The notes: generated by a model not told the origin, from the letters alone. A DNA stretch of 64,000 nt from Pedomonas mirosovicensis (GCF_022569295.1 NZ_JAKFIA010000001.1:263001-327000); one strand, 5' to 3'. Positions 48,147 to 57,647 are shown, counted from the first letter of the stretch. Translations and numbers: made by a program.

Positions 48147-48322
48147 TATAATTTTCTCCTCTATCCGCCGCCAGACAGGGAGAGCGCAAGATTCATGCCC
48201 AAGCTGATTCTCAACGGATTAGCCGTGGAGCGGGGCAAGCAGCGTCAAGAATTCCGACGGTTGGCTGACGCGCAAACCGACCCGAGAGCGTGGTAATTCC
48301 AGCGATTTCAGAGGGGAGAATG

Positions 48323-48398
48323 TGGTGCCCGGGGACGGAATCGAACCGCCGACACAGGGATTTTCAATCCCTTGCTCTACCAACTGAGCTACCCGGGC
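48323..48398 (-). tRNA. tRNA-Phe (GAA anticodon)
   Basis: 76 nt with CCA encoded. Acceptor GCCCGGG/CCCGGGC, D-arm GCTCAGTTGGTAGAGC, anticodon stem AGGGA/TCCCT around loop TTGAAAA (anticodon GAA), T-loop GTTCGATTC. It lies downstream of yacG on the same strand. Confidence 0.97.
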
Positions 48399-48416
48399 GC
48401 CGAAGCGGTGGCGGGT

Positions 48417-48611
48417 CTATAGACGATCCTGATCGGGCTTGTCCAGCGGCCTTTCAGCTTCATCGTCATTTACTTGGCCGGGGACGCTATATGCCTCCCC
48501 CAGCCAGTTCAAAAGGTCGCGATCCCGGCACGGGGCCGAGCAGAACGGACGGAACTGGGGAACGGCGGGCTTGCCGCAGATGGGGCATTTAGACGGGCTG
48601 GACATGGACAT
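48417..48611 (-). CDS. yacG: DNA gyrase inhibitor / zinc-binding protein YacG
   Basis: 64 residues from ATG 48611 (ATG 48605 also possible). The four zinc Cys are visible in CPICGKP and FCSAPCRDRDLLNWLGEAY, the YacG signature. In E. coli the protein binds gyrase GyrB and blocks DNA binding. It overlaps the end of the rng-like gene by 23 bp and follows the common alphaproteobacterial order infA-maf-rng-yacG. Confidence 0.9.
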   Translation of the reverse strand: MSMSSPSKCPICGKPAVPQFRPFCSAPCRDRDLLNWLGEAYSVPGQVNDDEAERPLDKPDQDRL

Positions 48612-49617
48612 GCCCATACCCCGGAAGCCCCGCCTCCGCCAAGACCTCGATTCGCGCGCCCGCCGCCACTTCGGCACGGGCCAGCAGATCGGGCCAGCGG
48701 CTGAGTTCGGCGGCGACCTCCGGCGGGGCATGAATGCGCCGCACGCCCGCGCCGCGCGCCAGTACCGCCTCGCGCATGAGGCGCAGCGCCAGCGATTCCG
48801 CCGCCCACTGGTTGCGGCGCATGCCGCACAGGAGGTCGATGACGGAGGGGCCGGGGCGCGGGCGAATCACCTGCATCAGGCCATAGCCGTTGATGGCGGT
48901 GCGCTCGAACGGGGTGGGGTCGGCCTTGGCGACGGCATCAAACGCCTCGGCCACTGCCACCCGGTCCGCCTTGGCGTCGCTTCCCAGAAAATCGATCATC
49001 ACCGGCCCGCCGATGGCGTAGAGCCGCAAGAGCCGCGCGACGGCCTTCGCCGCCGCTACGTTGATATCAAGAGCCCGCCCCGTGCCGTCCACGTCGATCA
49101 CCAGCCCGGCGCGGGTGCGCTCCAGCGTGAGCAAGCCGCCGGGGAAGGAAACCTCGCCGGAGACCGCCGCATCCAGCGCCTCGTCCACGCCCAGTTCGGC
49201 AGGCAGGCGCTCCACCCGGCGCACGGGCGCGCCCGAAGGCACCCACTCGGGCGCAGGGGTGATGAGCCCCGGCGCGCTGGCAGTTGCGCCAAGCGCCGGG
49301 CGGGCATGGGCCGGTTTCATCTTGCCGGGTTCCGGCAGCGCGGGGCGCGTGATTTCCACCGCCAGCAACTGTCCCTCGCTCAAGGCCGGCGGCACGGGCT
49401 GGAGATAAGCCTCGACGCCGCCACCCACACCGGCGCCCAGATCAACAACGGCGCGGTTCGGCCCCGCCTTGCGGCGCAGGCGCGCGCCGAACACGGCCCC
49501 GGTTTGCACCGGGTCGGTTTCATCCCGAATCAAGCGGAGTTCAAGAAGGGTATCGCCCTCGACAAGCACGGCGCGCCGTTCGCCCGGCAGCGCCTCGATC
49601 AGCCACTCACCCGGCAT
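48589..49617 (-). CDS. Ribonuclease E/G family protein (short form)
   Basis: 342 residues. This is a short relative of RNase G/E lacking the S1 domain and the large regulatory parts. The conserved catalytic-core features include VVDLGAGVGGG, RTRAGLVIDVDGTG, the GGPVMIDFLG segment (matching the RNase E metal-site IVIDFID) and a final IRPRPGPSVIDLLC. In alphaproteobacteria this protein is encoded between maf and yacG, as here. Its own start overlaps the maf 3' end by 11 bp. Enzymatic activity of the short form is inferred. Confidence 0.85.
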   Translation of the reverse strand: MPGEWLIEALPGERRAVLVEGDTLLELRLIRDETDPVQTGAVFGARLRRKAGPNRAVVDLGAGVGGGVEAYLQPVPPALSEGQLLAVEITRPALPEPGKMKPAHARPALGATASAPGLITPAPEWVPSGAPVRRVERLPAELGVDEALDAAVSGEVSFPGGLLTLERTRAGLVIDVDGTGRALDINVAAAKAVARLLRLYAIGGPVMIDFLGSDAKADRVAVAEAFDAVAKADPTPFERTAINGYGLMQVIRPRPGPSVIDLLCGMRRNQWAAESLALRLMREAVLARGAGVRRIHAPPEVAAELSRWPDLLARAEVAAGARIEVLAEAGLPGYGHVHVQPV

Positions 49618-50179
49618 TTAGACCACTGGCGGTCAGCAGCGCGTTCGCCTCGTAAAGCGGCAGGCCGACGACGCCCGAATAGGAGCCGGACATCGCCCGC
49701 ACGTAGGCCGCGAACCGGCCCTGGATGGCATAGCCCCCCGCCTTGCCGTGCCACTCGCCGGAGCGGATGTAGGCATCGATCTCATCGTCCGCCAGCCGCT
49801 TGACGGTAACGACGGTATCCGACACCCGCTCGCGCCGCTGGCCGCTGGCGTCGATGACCGCGATGGCGGTGTAGACATGGTGCCGCCGCCCGGAGAGCAG
49901 CCTGAGGCAGGCGCGCGCTTCGGCTTCCGTTTCCGCCTTGGGCAGGATGCGCCGGCCGACGGCCACCACCGTATCGGCGGCCAGCACGATGGATTGGGGA
50001 TGAAGGCTTGCCACCGCCTCCGCTTTTTCGCGGGCCAGGCGGGCGGCATAGGGACGCGGCAGCTCGCCCTTTTGCGCCGTCTCGTCGATGTCGCTGGGGA
50101 CAACGTGGTCCGGCCGGAGGCCCAGCTGCGCCAGCAAATCGAGGCGGCGCGGGCTGGCGGAGGCGAGGATGAAGGCCAC
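49607..50179 (-). CDS. maf: Maf-type nucleoside triphosphate pyrophosphatase
   Basis: 190 residues. It hydrolyses non-canonical or excess nucleoside triphosphates (dTTP/UTP-type in the YhdE group) to monophosphates and is linked to cell-division arrest. The N-terminal ASASPRRLDLLAQLG motif, the middle VLAADTVVAVG with the catalytic Asp, and YSGVVGLPLYEA near the C terminus are all typical. It lies 1 bp after infA's stop, and the rng-like gene overlaps its end, so the four genes form one operon. Confidence 0.93.
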   Translation of the reverse strand: MAFILASASPRRLDLLAQLGLRPDHVVPSDIDETAQKGELPRPYAARLAREKAEAVASLHPQSIVLAADTVVAVGRRILPKAETEAEARACLRLLSGRRHHVYTAIAVIDASGQRRERVSDTVVTVKRLADDEIDAYIRSGEWHGKAGGYAIQGRFAAYVRAMSGSYSGVVGLPLYEANALLTASGLNAG

Positions 50180-50180
50180 G

Positions 50181-50399
50181 TTATTTAAAGCGATACGTGA
50201 CGCGACCCTTGGTCAGGTCGTAGGGCGTCAGTTCCATGAGCACCTCGTCGCCCACCAGAACGCGGATGCGGTTCTTCCGCATCTTGCCGGCGGTGTGGCC
50301 GAGAACCTCATGGCCGTTCTCTAGCTTGACGCGGAACATGGCGTTGGGAAGCAGTTCGACAACCTGCCCCCGCATTTCAATCAATTCTTCCTTTGCCAT
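50181..50399 (-). CDS. infA: Translation initiation factor IF-1
   Basis: 72 residues, exactly the standard length, from ATG 50399. A single S1/OB domain: [19 protein letters not shown] at the N terminus, the [17 protein letters not shown] central block, and [12 protein letters not shown] at the C terminus. It binds the ribosomal A site during initiation. The frame is open upstream of the true start but that part is not coding. First gene of infA-maf-rng-yacG, divergent from hisG (244 bp gap). Confidence 0.98.
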   Translation of the reverse strand: MAKEELIEMRGQVVELLPNAMFRVKLENGHEVLGHTAGKMRKNRIRVLVGDEVLMELTPYDLTKGRVTYRFK

Positions 50400-50643
50400 T
50401 CGCTTGTCCTGGCAGTTTGGCTCCGAAATGGCGGTCAGATGATGCATTAGCGCATTAAATGCAAGAGGAAGCGCAAGCTTCGCAAAAACATCTCGCATAT
50501 GACGCCGGTGTTGCCCTTGGGTTGCACGGACTGCAGGCGCGAATAATGCCGCGTATTGACCGGTTACGGCATGGACGTAAGCAGGCGGTCGCCTTATGAA
50601 CAGGCCGCCGGATACTGGGCCGGATATTGGATAGGATGAAGAA

Positions 50644-51303
50644 ATGACGACCGAAGGACTGGTCATGGCCCTGCCCAAGGGCCGCATCCTGAAGGAAGTG
50701 ATGCCGCTGCTGCGCGCCGCCGGAATCGAGCCGGAAGCCGCCTTCCATGACGACAGCAGCCGGGCGCTCCATTTCGCCACCAATATTCCCGGCCTTTCCA
50801 TCATCCGCGTGCGCTCGTTCGATGTGGCGACGTTCGTGGCCTTCGGCGCGGCGCAGCTGGGCGTTGCCGGCAACGATGTGCTGATGGAATTTGATTACCC
50901 GGAAATCTACGCGCCGGTGGACCTGAAGATCGGCAAGTGCCGCCTGTCGGTGGCCGAGCTGGCCGACCTCAGCCGCGAGGACGACCCGCGCACCTGGAGC
51001 CACATTCGCGTCGCTACGAAATACCCCAATGTCACCCGCCGCTATTTCGCGGCCAAGGGCGTGCAGGCCGAATGCATCAAGCTGAACGGCGCGATGGAGC
51101 TGGCTCCGACGCTCGGCCTGTGCCGCCGCATCGTCGATCTGGTCTCGACGGGCCGTACGCTGGTGGAAAACGGCCTCATGGAAGTGGAGACGGTGGCCGA
51201 GGTCAGCTCGCGCCTCATCGTCAACCGCGCAGCCTTCAAGACGCGCGGGCCGGAGTTGATGCCGTGGATCGAGAAGATCCGCGCGCTGGTGGAGGAGCAG
51301 TAA
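50644..51303 (+). CDS. hisG: ATP phosphoribosyltransferase, short form
   Basis: First enzyme of histidine biosynthesis. The 219-residue product is the short form without the C-terminal regulatory domain, so it should need the HisZ subunit, not seen in this window. Motifs: [12 protein letters not shown] at the N terminus, [11 protein letters not shown], and the PRPP site in [22 protein letters not shown] (split here). hisD starts 3 bp after its stop. Confidence 0.95.
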   Translation: MTTEGLVMALPKGRILKEVMPLLRAAGIEPEAAFHDDSSRALHFATNIPGLSIIRVRSFDVATFVAFGAAQLGVAGNDVLMEFDYPEIYAPVDLKIGKCRLSVAELADLSREDDPRTWSHIRVATKYPNVTRRYFAAKGVQAECIKLNGAMELAPTLGLCRRIVDLVSTGRTLVENGLMEVETVAEVSSRLIVNRAAFKTRGPELMPWIEKIRALVEEQ

Positions 51304-51306
51304 GGT

Positions 51307-52598
51307 ATGACGTTGCGTCTGGATGTCCGCGAGCCCGGCTTCGAGGCCGCCTTCACCGCGCTGGTGGAAGACCGGCGCGAAGCCCCGACCGACGTGCGCG
51401 ACGTGGTGACCGCCCTCCTCAAGGACGTGCGCGACCGGGGCGACGAAGCCCTCATCGACTACACGAAGAAATTCGACCGCATCGACCTGCGGAAAACCGG
51501 CCTTCAGGTAACGCGCGAGGAAATCGAGGCGGCCATTGCCGCCTGCGAGCCCGAGGTGCTGGCCGCCCTCAAGCTGGCCGCCGAGCGCATCGCCGCCTTC
51601 CACGCGATTCAAAAGCCGGAAGACAAGCAGGTGACGGATGCGGCGGGCGTGACCGCCGGGTTCCGCTGGTCCGCCATCGATGCCGTCGGCCTTTATGTGC
51701 CGGGGGGCTCGCCAGCTATCCGTCGTCGGTGCTGATGAACGCCGTGCCGGCGAAGGTGGCGGGCGTCCAGCGCCTTGTCATGGTGACGCCAACGCCGGAT
51801 GGACGCCTCAACCCGTTGGTGCTGGCCGCGGCGGACCTTGCGGGCGTTGATGAAATCTACCGCATCGGCGGCGCGCAGGCGGTAGCCGCGCTCGCCTACG
51901 GCACCAAGAGCATCCGCCCGGTCGACAAGATCGTCGGCCCCGGCAACGCCTTCGTGGCGGAGGCCAAGCGCCAGGTGTTCGGCCTCGTCGGCATCGACAT
52001 GATCGCCGGGCCCTCCGAAATCCTCGTGGTGGCGGACGGCGCCAACAACCCCCTCCACATCGCGGCGGACCTGCTCAGCCAGGCCGAGCATGATGTCACC
52101 GCCCAGTCCATCCTCATCACCGATGACGCCGCCTTCGCGGATGCCGTCATCGAAGCGGTGGAGGCCACCATCCCCACGCTCGCCAGCGCCAACGTGGCGC
52201 GCCAGAGCTGGAACCGCTTCGGCGCGGTCATCCTCGTCGACAAGCTGGAGGACGCGCCGCCGCTCATCGACCGGCTCGCGCCCGAACACCTGGAACTGGC
52301 TGTCGCCAACCCCGCCGCCCTCATGGCGAAGGTGCGCCACGCCGGCTCCGTGTTCATGGGCCGCCTGACGCCCGAGGCCATCGGCGACTACCTCGGCGGC
52401 CCCAACCACGTGCTGCCCACCGGGCGGCGCGCCCGCTTCTCCTCGGGGCTTTCGGTCACCGACTTCATGAAGCGCACCACCTTCCTCTCGTGCAGCGAAG
52501 ACGGCCTCAAGGCCATCGGCCCCTCCGCCGTGAGTCTCGCCACGGCAGAAGGCCTGCCCGCCCACGCACGGTCGGTGTCTGTACGGTTGGGGGAATAG
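51307..52598 (+). CDS. hisD: Histidinol dehydrogenase (frameshifted in this sequence)
   Basis: Last two oxidation steps to histidine. Corrected length is about 430 residues, the family norm. The first 137 residues are in frame with ATG 51307, up to GLYVPGG. A run of six G (51702-51707) is then one base short. With seven G the text continues [19 protein letters not shown], the standard sequence, in the frame that stops at 52598. Later motifs include [12 protein letters not shown] and LLSQAEHD, with zinc ligands. A broken hisD beside intact hisG makes sequence error likely. Confidence 0.92.
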
Positions 52599-52665
52599 GG
52601 TTTTGATTGAAGGGGGTCTCGGACCCCCTTCACCCCCATTCGTCTATCGGGCCGTGGTTTCGGCG

Positions 52666-52706
52666 CTTATTTGGATAAATGTTCTCCAAAATTTTATCCA
52701 AATAAG
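52666..52706. repeat. AT-rich perfect inverted repeat
   Basis: CTTATTTGGATAAA (52666-52679) and its exact complement TTTATCCAAATAAG (52693-52706), 13-nt spacer. Very AT-rich for this DNA. CGGCG...CGCCG further flank it. Could be a hairpin terminator, an operator or a relic of an insertion end. Confidence 0.6.
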
Positions 52707-52725
52707 CAAATCGCCGCTAATGGGA

Positions 52726-52860
52726 TTTAAACGTTCATTGAGAGGTTTTTGCCTATCTCAGCTAGGGTGGTAGCGGACACCCCCAAAATCGCGCTGTAAG
52801 GTGCCTCTACGGGGCTTTACGGGCCATGCCAGTCCATGGTCTCGCCCCGTTTGGTTTCGT
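52726..52860 (+). ncRNA. Candidate structured RNA or regulatory element, copy 2
   Basis: Same ordered blocks as the minus-strand copy at 4410-4538: TTTAAACG, GAGAGGTTTTTGCCTAT, GCTAGGGTGGTAGCGG, ATCGCGCTGTAA, GTGCCTCTACGGGGCTT. Both copies lie next to arms of the paired-hairpin repeat and in gaps of more than 400 bp. No shared reading frame. Family unknown. Confidence 0.4.
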
Positions 52861-53045
52861 GCCAACAACCGAAGGCTTTGATGATACGACCGCGCCCTTC
52901 AGGACTCGCGGCGGGACATGGCACGCACGGCCCTTTCACTTCCAAAGGAAAAGCCCGCACCCCGTCCCGCTCGCACGGCCCGAAAAACGAAAGGGAGTGC
53001 AGAGGGTCCGAGACCCTCCGCAAGAACCCAAAACACCCATAACAA

Positions 53046-55358
53046 TCAGCGCCGCAAGGTGAACCGCAGCACGAGCCCCGTATCGTCCTGCCCGGCTGCG
53101 CCGTGGCCGGCATCGAAGCGGTGGAAGCCGTGGACGGCCATGTTTGCCCTCTCCGCCAGCGGCAGGGCGTAGACGGCCTCCAGGTCGATTTCCCGCCCGG
53201 TGGGGGGCGAGGTTGACGCGGGTTGAGCGGTATGCGGTGACGCCTGAATCATAAGAGTAGGCGGCAGGCAGGGCGATGTTGGCCATGGCCTTCTCGACGC
53301 GCAGCGGCTGGGCGAGGAGGAAGCCAAAGCTGTCCCCCGGTCGCCAGACATCGTTGCCGGTGAGGCTGAATTTCCAGCTACTGGTCCACACGTCGCCATC
53401 GGGTGTGAGAAGCGCGCCCTGGGCGGTGTCCAGCCGGGTGCGGCCCATGGCGGCATCGGCGGTAAGGCTCCAGCGGGGGCCCAGATCGATGAGCGCACTG
53501 AGGCCCATGCTTGCCGTGCGCGCGCCCGCCTTGAAGCCGAAGGCCCCGGCGCTGCGCGCGCCGAGCACGCTGCCGGTCTCCTCCATCCAGCCGAAGGAGA
53601 GGCCGAGTTCGCCCCATGCCATCGGCCGGGTGAGCAGGCTTTTCAGGGTATTGATCCGCGCCCGGCCGTCGGCCACCAGTGGGCTGGCGCGCGCGCCCCG
53701 GTCCAGCTCGGTGCGGCTGGCGGCCATGCTCCAGCGCCATTGGCCAAGGGGAACGCTGGCGGCGGTGGTGACGGGCGGCTCGGCGGCAACGCCAAGGCTC
53801 TCGCCCACGCGGCTGCCGTAGGAGAGGAAGGGCATCTCCGCTTCGCTTTCGCCGCCAACGGCGGAGAGCAGGTCCTCCGCGCTGCGGCCATAGCCGAAGG
53901 CGAGGCGGCGGCCCTGGGCAAGGTTGAGGCTGAGCCAGCCATCCGCACCCGGCTGGCGCTGGAAGGCGAGCGTATCGTCGGCCATGCCGAGCCGGTTCCA
54001 CACGGCGGCCTCGGGCACGCGAACGCCGGCGAAGGAGAGCGCCGCCTTGTCGTTGCCGAGCGTGCCCGCGCTGCGGCGGTTCTGAAGCGCCAGGCGATAG
54101 ACCAACCCGAGGCCGGGCGAGGAGGCGCGCACCGTGGGGCTGAGATCAACGGCGTAGGCGCGGTCGTACATGTCCAGCACAACCGTGTTTGACAGCGCCG
54201 CGCCCAGCTCTCCGCCGTCGCCGAAGGCGCTGCCCAGCGAGACGTTGGCCGCCGTCAGCATCACCGGCGCATCGCTTCCGGCCAGCGAGGTTTCCCCCTG
54301 CGGCTCGAACGCGCGGCCGATGTTGATGAGCCCCCGGCCGTAGATCGCATCAATGCCCGGCGCGCCGAGGTCCGTCGTGGTGCGGTAGAGGAGATCCACC
54401 AGATCCGCCGCCGACAGGTTGGGAAAGGCATCGGCCAGAAGCGCGATGGCCCCGGTGACGTGCGGGGCCGCCGCCGAGGTGCCGCTGACCAGCACGGGCT
54501 GGCCGCCGATATCCGGCACGTAGATGCGCTCGCCGGGCGCGACGACGAACACGTCGCGGGCAATGCCGGCCCGGTTGCTGAAGTCTGAGATGACGTTGTT
54601 CTCATCCACCGACCCGGCGATGATGACCAGCCCCCGCGCCGCGGAGGACCGGGCAATCTGCGCCATGTCGCCGGGATCGGACTGTCCCTCGTTGCCGGCG
54701 GACAGGACGATGATCGTGCCCTCGGCCGTGGTCCGGCTGACGGCATCGTTCAGCTGCAGGCTGGTCCCTGCCCCGCCCAGCGAGATGTTGACGACGCGGG
54801 CGTCGTTGGCGCGGGCGAGATCCAGCCCCGCCGCGATGGCGGTATCGGGGAAAGAACAGTCGCCATCGGCGCAGCTGCCGGGCGAATCCGCCCGGGCGAC
54901 CAGCAGGGTCGACTCGTAGGCAACGCCATGCATTCCCGCGTTGTCGCGCGCCGCGCCGATGATGGCGGCAACCCAGGTGCCGTGGCCGTATTCGTCCTGG
55001 ATGGTGCGGGTATCCGCCACGTCGCGGCTGGCCGCGTGGATACGGCCTGCGAATTCCGTGTTGCCCGTGTCGATGCCGGAGTCGATCACCCCCACGGTCA
55101 CGCCACTGCCGGTGGCGTAGTTGCTGTAGGCGGGAATGGGGTCGATGCGCGCCAGCCCCCAGTTGCGGCGATATTCGGCGGTATCGAAGGTTTCGGGGGA
55201 ATGGGCTCGGGCGTCGGGTCCGGCGCGGGGCTGGGCTCCGGCCCCGAAGGGGGCGGCGGCTGGGGCGCGGGCGATCCGCCGCCACCACCGCCACCGCATG
55301 CTGATAAGAGTGTTGTCGTCAGTAAAATGGCACTACGCCACCAACGCCGTTCCACCAC
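53046..55358 (-). CDS. Subtilisin-like (S8) surface serine protease (two frameshifts in this sequence)
   Basis: About 770 residues when corrected. The start at 55358 gives a signal with lipobox TLLSAC, then a Gly run and a Pro-rich linker. The S8 domain has all three catalytic motifs: GVIDSGID (Asp), YGHGTWVAAI (His) and VSGTSAAAPHV (Ser). The last 350 residues are Gly/Ser/aromatic-rich and beta-like, as in autotransporter barrels, ending VLRFTLRR. Five G at 55195-55199 (should be six) and six G at 53202-53207 (should be five) break the frame. A LuxR regulator lies just upstream on the same strand. Confidence 0.82.
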
Positions 55359-55456
55359 GCCTCACCCCTTCCCGTTGCCTGCGGGCGTGACAGGGCAGAT
55401 ATCCGCCTGTCACGCCTCCGTTGGCTCCGAAGGTAAAACGCAGTTATTGCCAAAGT

Positions 55457-56119
55457 TTATCCGGCCGACGATTCCGACATGAGATTTTGTGTCGCCCACA
55501 GCGCGGCCTGGGTGCGGTTGGCAAGGCCCAGCGTCTTCAGGATGGCCGAGACATGGATGCGAACCGTGTTCTCCGACATGCCGAGCGTGGTGGCGATCTC
55601 GGCGTTGGGCTTGCCCTGCGCGATGAGGCGCACCACCTCCAGCTGGCGGCGGGTAAGCAGGCGCAGCGCCGGGTTGCGTCGGCCGCCGCCCGCGCCGGCG
55701 CGAGTCGCCTGGCGGCTGCGGAGCTGCTCGCCCACGGCGGCGATGATAAGATCCGGCCGGTTGCGCCATTCGGTCAGGATGCGCGCCTCGGCTGCCGGAA
55801 TTTCAATTTCGGAGGCCTGTCGCATGTCCGCCAGCAGAACGGCCCAGGGATTGCCGCTGGCAAAGCCCGCCGCTGCCGCAGCCGGCGCATCCGCCAGAAG
55901 GCGGATGCCGCAGATGATGGGCATGCCATTAGGACCGGGGGGCGGCGTGGTGGGCAGGCTGTCAACCGTCACGCCGGGAAACGCCGCGCCGAGGATACGG
56001 CTCACCGCCTCCCTGACCAGCCAGTCCTCCGACGCGACGATCAAAGCGTCCCGATAATCGCCCGAACGGAGCCCTGAGCGGAAATCCTGATCCATATCCA
56101 TACGCACGTTCCCATACAT
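55457..56119 (-). CDS. LuxR-family DNA-binding response regulator-like protein
   Basis: 220 residues. The C-terminal GerE/LuxR helix-turn-helix is clear: LTRRQLEVVRLIAQGKPNAE, then IATTLGMSENTVRIHVSAIL (about residues 153-195). The N-terminal 120 residues look like a degenerate receiver domain (DALIVASEDWLVREAV...); the usual phospho-acceptor Asp and Lys are not evident, so it may be phosphorylation-independent. It lies 98 bp upstream of the protease gene on the same strand and may control it. A 9-bp dyad lies in its own leader. Confidence 0.82.
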   Translation of the reverse strand: MYGNVRMDMDQDFRSGLRSGDYRDALIVASEDWLVREAVSRILGAAFPGVTVDSLPTTPPPGPNGMPIICGIRLLADAPAAAAAGFASGNPWAVLLADMRQASEIEIPAAEARILTEWRNRPDLIIAAVGEQLRSRQATRAGAGGGRRNPALRLLTRRQLEVVRLIAQGKPNAEIATTLGMSENTVRIHVSAILKTLGLANRTQAALWATQNLMSESSAG

Positions 56120-56480
56120 CAGTTACTAAAACGCCTTTCGAACCGCCCTACGGCGAAGCTGCCGTTCGTAACAGGGCCGGCCGAAACAGCGCGGGATATT
56201 GGGGCGTCTCGTCCGACTGTTAAAGATCTAATTTAATAGGCGGCCTTGCCTACTTAGGCCGAACAGTCGGTAGATTCACGAAAATTCCCCAAAAGCTCGT
56301 AGACATAACGTTTAAAGCGACAAAAGGTGGCACCCGCCAGAAAATTTCCCGGCGGGGCCTTCGCAACCGGAGGGAGCCGACGCCAAGCCCCGCTCGCCCG
56401 CTGCGCGCAAGGCATTGGGCGGCGCGCCGCGTTCGCGGTGCATTACAACGGATTCGGGCAGGGAGAGAAGAAACGGGGGC
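56120..56480. other. Upstream region of the LuxR-type gene
   Basis: 361 bp between the stop of the hydroxyacid dehydrogenase gene and the luxR-type start, no gene seen. It has an AT-rich tract (56221-56240) and the dyad described separately. It should hold the luxR promoter. The part from 56340 on is GC-rich with no clear feature. Confidence 0.5.
56213..56270. promoter_or_regulatory. Perfect 9-bp dyad upstream of the LuxR-type gene
   Basis: CCGACTGTT (56213-56221) and AACAGTCGG (56262-56270), exact inverted copies 40 bp apart, flanking an AT-rich tract. About 95-150 bp upstream of the luxR start. Could be a two-site operator; binding protein unknown. Confidence 0.45.
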
Positions 56481-57467
56481 TCAGGCCCAGCCCTCCAGCA
56501 CCTGGTCGGGAGGGCGGTGGCCGTCGCTCCACACCTTGATGTTGCGGATCACCTTCTCGCCCATGGCCAGCCGCCCCTCGATGGTGGCCGAGCTCATGTG
56601 CGGCAGCAGCACCACGTTGGGCAGCTCCAAGAGCTTGGGGTGAATGGCGGGCTCGTGCTCGAACACGTCCAGCCCCGCACCGGCGATGCACCCCCGCTCC
56701 AGCGCGTCCACCAGCGCGGGCTCGTCCACGATCTCGCCGCGCGCGGTGTTGATGAGGAAGGCGTGGCGCTGCATCAGGGCGATGCGCTCCGCGTTGAACA
56801 GGTGGTGCGTCTCGGGCGTGTGCGGGCAATTGATGGAAATGATGTCCACCCGGCTCAGCATGGCTTCGAGCCGCGGCCAGTAGGTGGCTTCCACCGTGCG
56901 CTCCACCGCCTCGGGCAGGCGGCGGCGGTTGTGGTAGTGCACGGCCATGCCGAAGGCGCGGGCGCGCTGGGCGATGGCCTGGCCGATGCGGCCCATGCCG
57001 ACGATGCCGATGCGCTTGCCGTGGATGCGGTGGCCCAGCAGCATGGTGGGGGACCAGCCCTTCCACTCGCCCGAGCGCAGCAGCTTCTGCCCCTCGGCGA
57101 GGCGGCGCGGCACGGCAAGGATAAGCGCCATCGCCATGTCCGCCGTGTCGTCCGTCAACACGCCCGGCGTGTTGGTGACGATGATGCCCTTGGCGCGGGC
57201 CGCGCCCAGGTCCACGTGGTCGATGCCGTTGCCGAAGTTGGCGATGAGCTTCAGATTCGGCCCGGAGCCCGCGATCAGGTCCGCGTCCACCTCGTCGGTG
57301 AGCGTTGGCACCAGCACGTCCGCCTCCGCCATCGCCTCGGCGAGCGCCGCGCGGTCGAACGGCCTGTCATCCAGGTTGAGGGTCACGTCAAACAGCTCGG
57401 CCATGCGGGTTTCCACCGCTTCCGGCAGGCGGCGCGTGACAATGACTTTCGGACGCTTCTTGGTCAT
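56481..57467 (-). CDS. D-isomer 2-hydroxyacid dehydrogenase (glyoxylate/hydroxypyruvate reductase-like)
   Basis: 328 residues, cytoplasmic NAD(P)H-dependent reductase. Nucleotide-binding motif GIVGMGRIGQAIAQRA; catalytic residues in the expected order are Arg (INTARGEIVDE), Glu (LDVFEHEPAI) and His (LLPHMSSAT). The best family fit is glyoxylate reductase (GyaR/GhrB-like), from FGNGIDHVD and the overall length. Substrate not certain. The start is close to the divergent SH3-protein gene (180 bp). Confidence 0.9.
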   Translation of the reverse strand: MTKKRPKVIVTRRLPEAVETRMAELFDVTLNLDDRPFDRAALAEAMAEADVLVPTLTDEVDADLIAGSGPNLKLIANFGNGIDHVDLGAARAKGIIVTNTPGVLTDDTADMAMALILAVPRRLAEGQKLLRSGEWKGWSPTMLLGHRIHGKRIGIVGMGRIGQAIAQRARAFGMAVHYHNRRRLPEAVERTVEATYWPRLEAMLSRVDIISINCPHTPETHHLFNAERIALMQRHAFLINTARGEIVDEPALVDALERGCIAGAGLDVFEHEPAIHPKLLELPNVVLLPHMSSATIEGRLAMGEKVIRNIKVWSDGHRPPDQVLEGWA

Positions 57468-57647
57468 GGCATGCCCTGTTCGATCAGCCCGGTTTCAGCT
57501 ATGCCGTTTGCGAAGAAACGGTCAAGGGTCGCATCATCTGCGGCCTGCCTGTATGGTCTTGCCCTGTGGCGGCGGGCGGCGCAATGCTCTGCCGCCGCCA
57601 CGGCAACCGGATTCACCCTGACAAGCGTACCATAAGGTGACCACGCG

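Larger units (their letters stand above)
52608..53021. repeat. Intergenic paired-hairpin element split by an insert (copy I)
   Basis: Left arm: hairpin TGAAGGGGGTC-TCG-GACCCCCTTCA type (52608-52632) and the box ACCCCCATTCGTCTATCGGGCC. Right arm: GGCCCGAAAAACGAAAGGGAGT and hairpin GCAGAGGGTCCGAGACCCTCCGC-type (52999-53021). Between the arms lie an AT-rich inverted repeat (52666-52706) and the RNA-like element (52726-52860), so the arms are about 300 bp apart rather than about 60. The 447-bp gap holds no gene. Confidence 0.7.
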
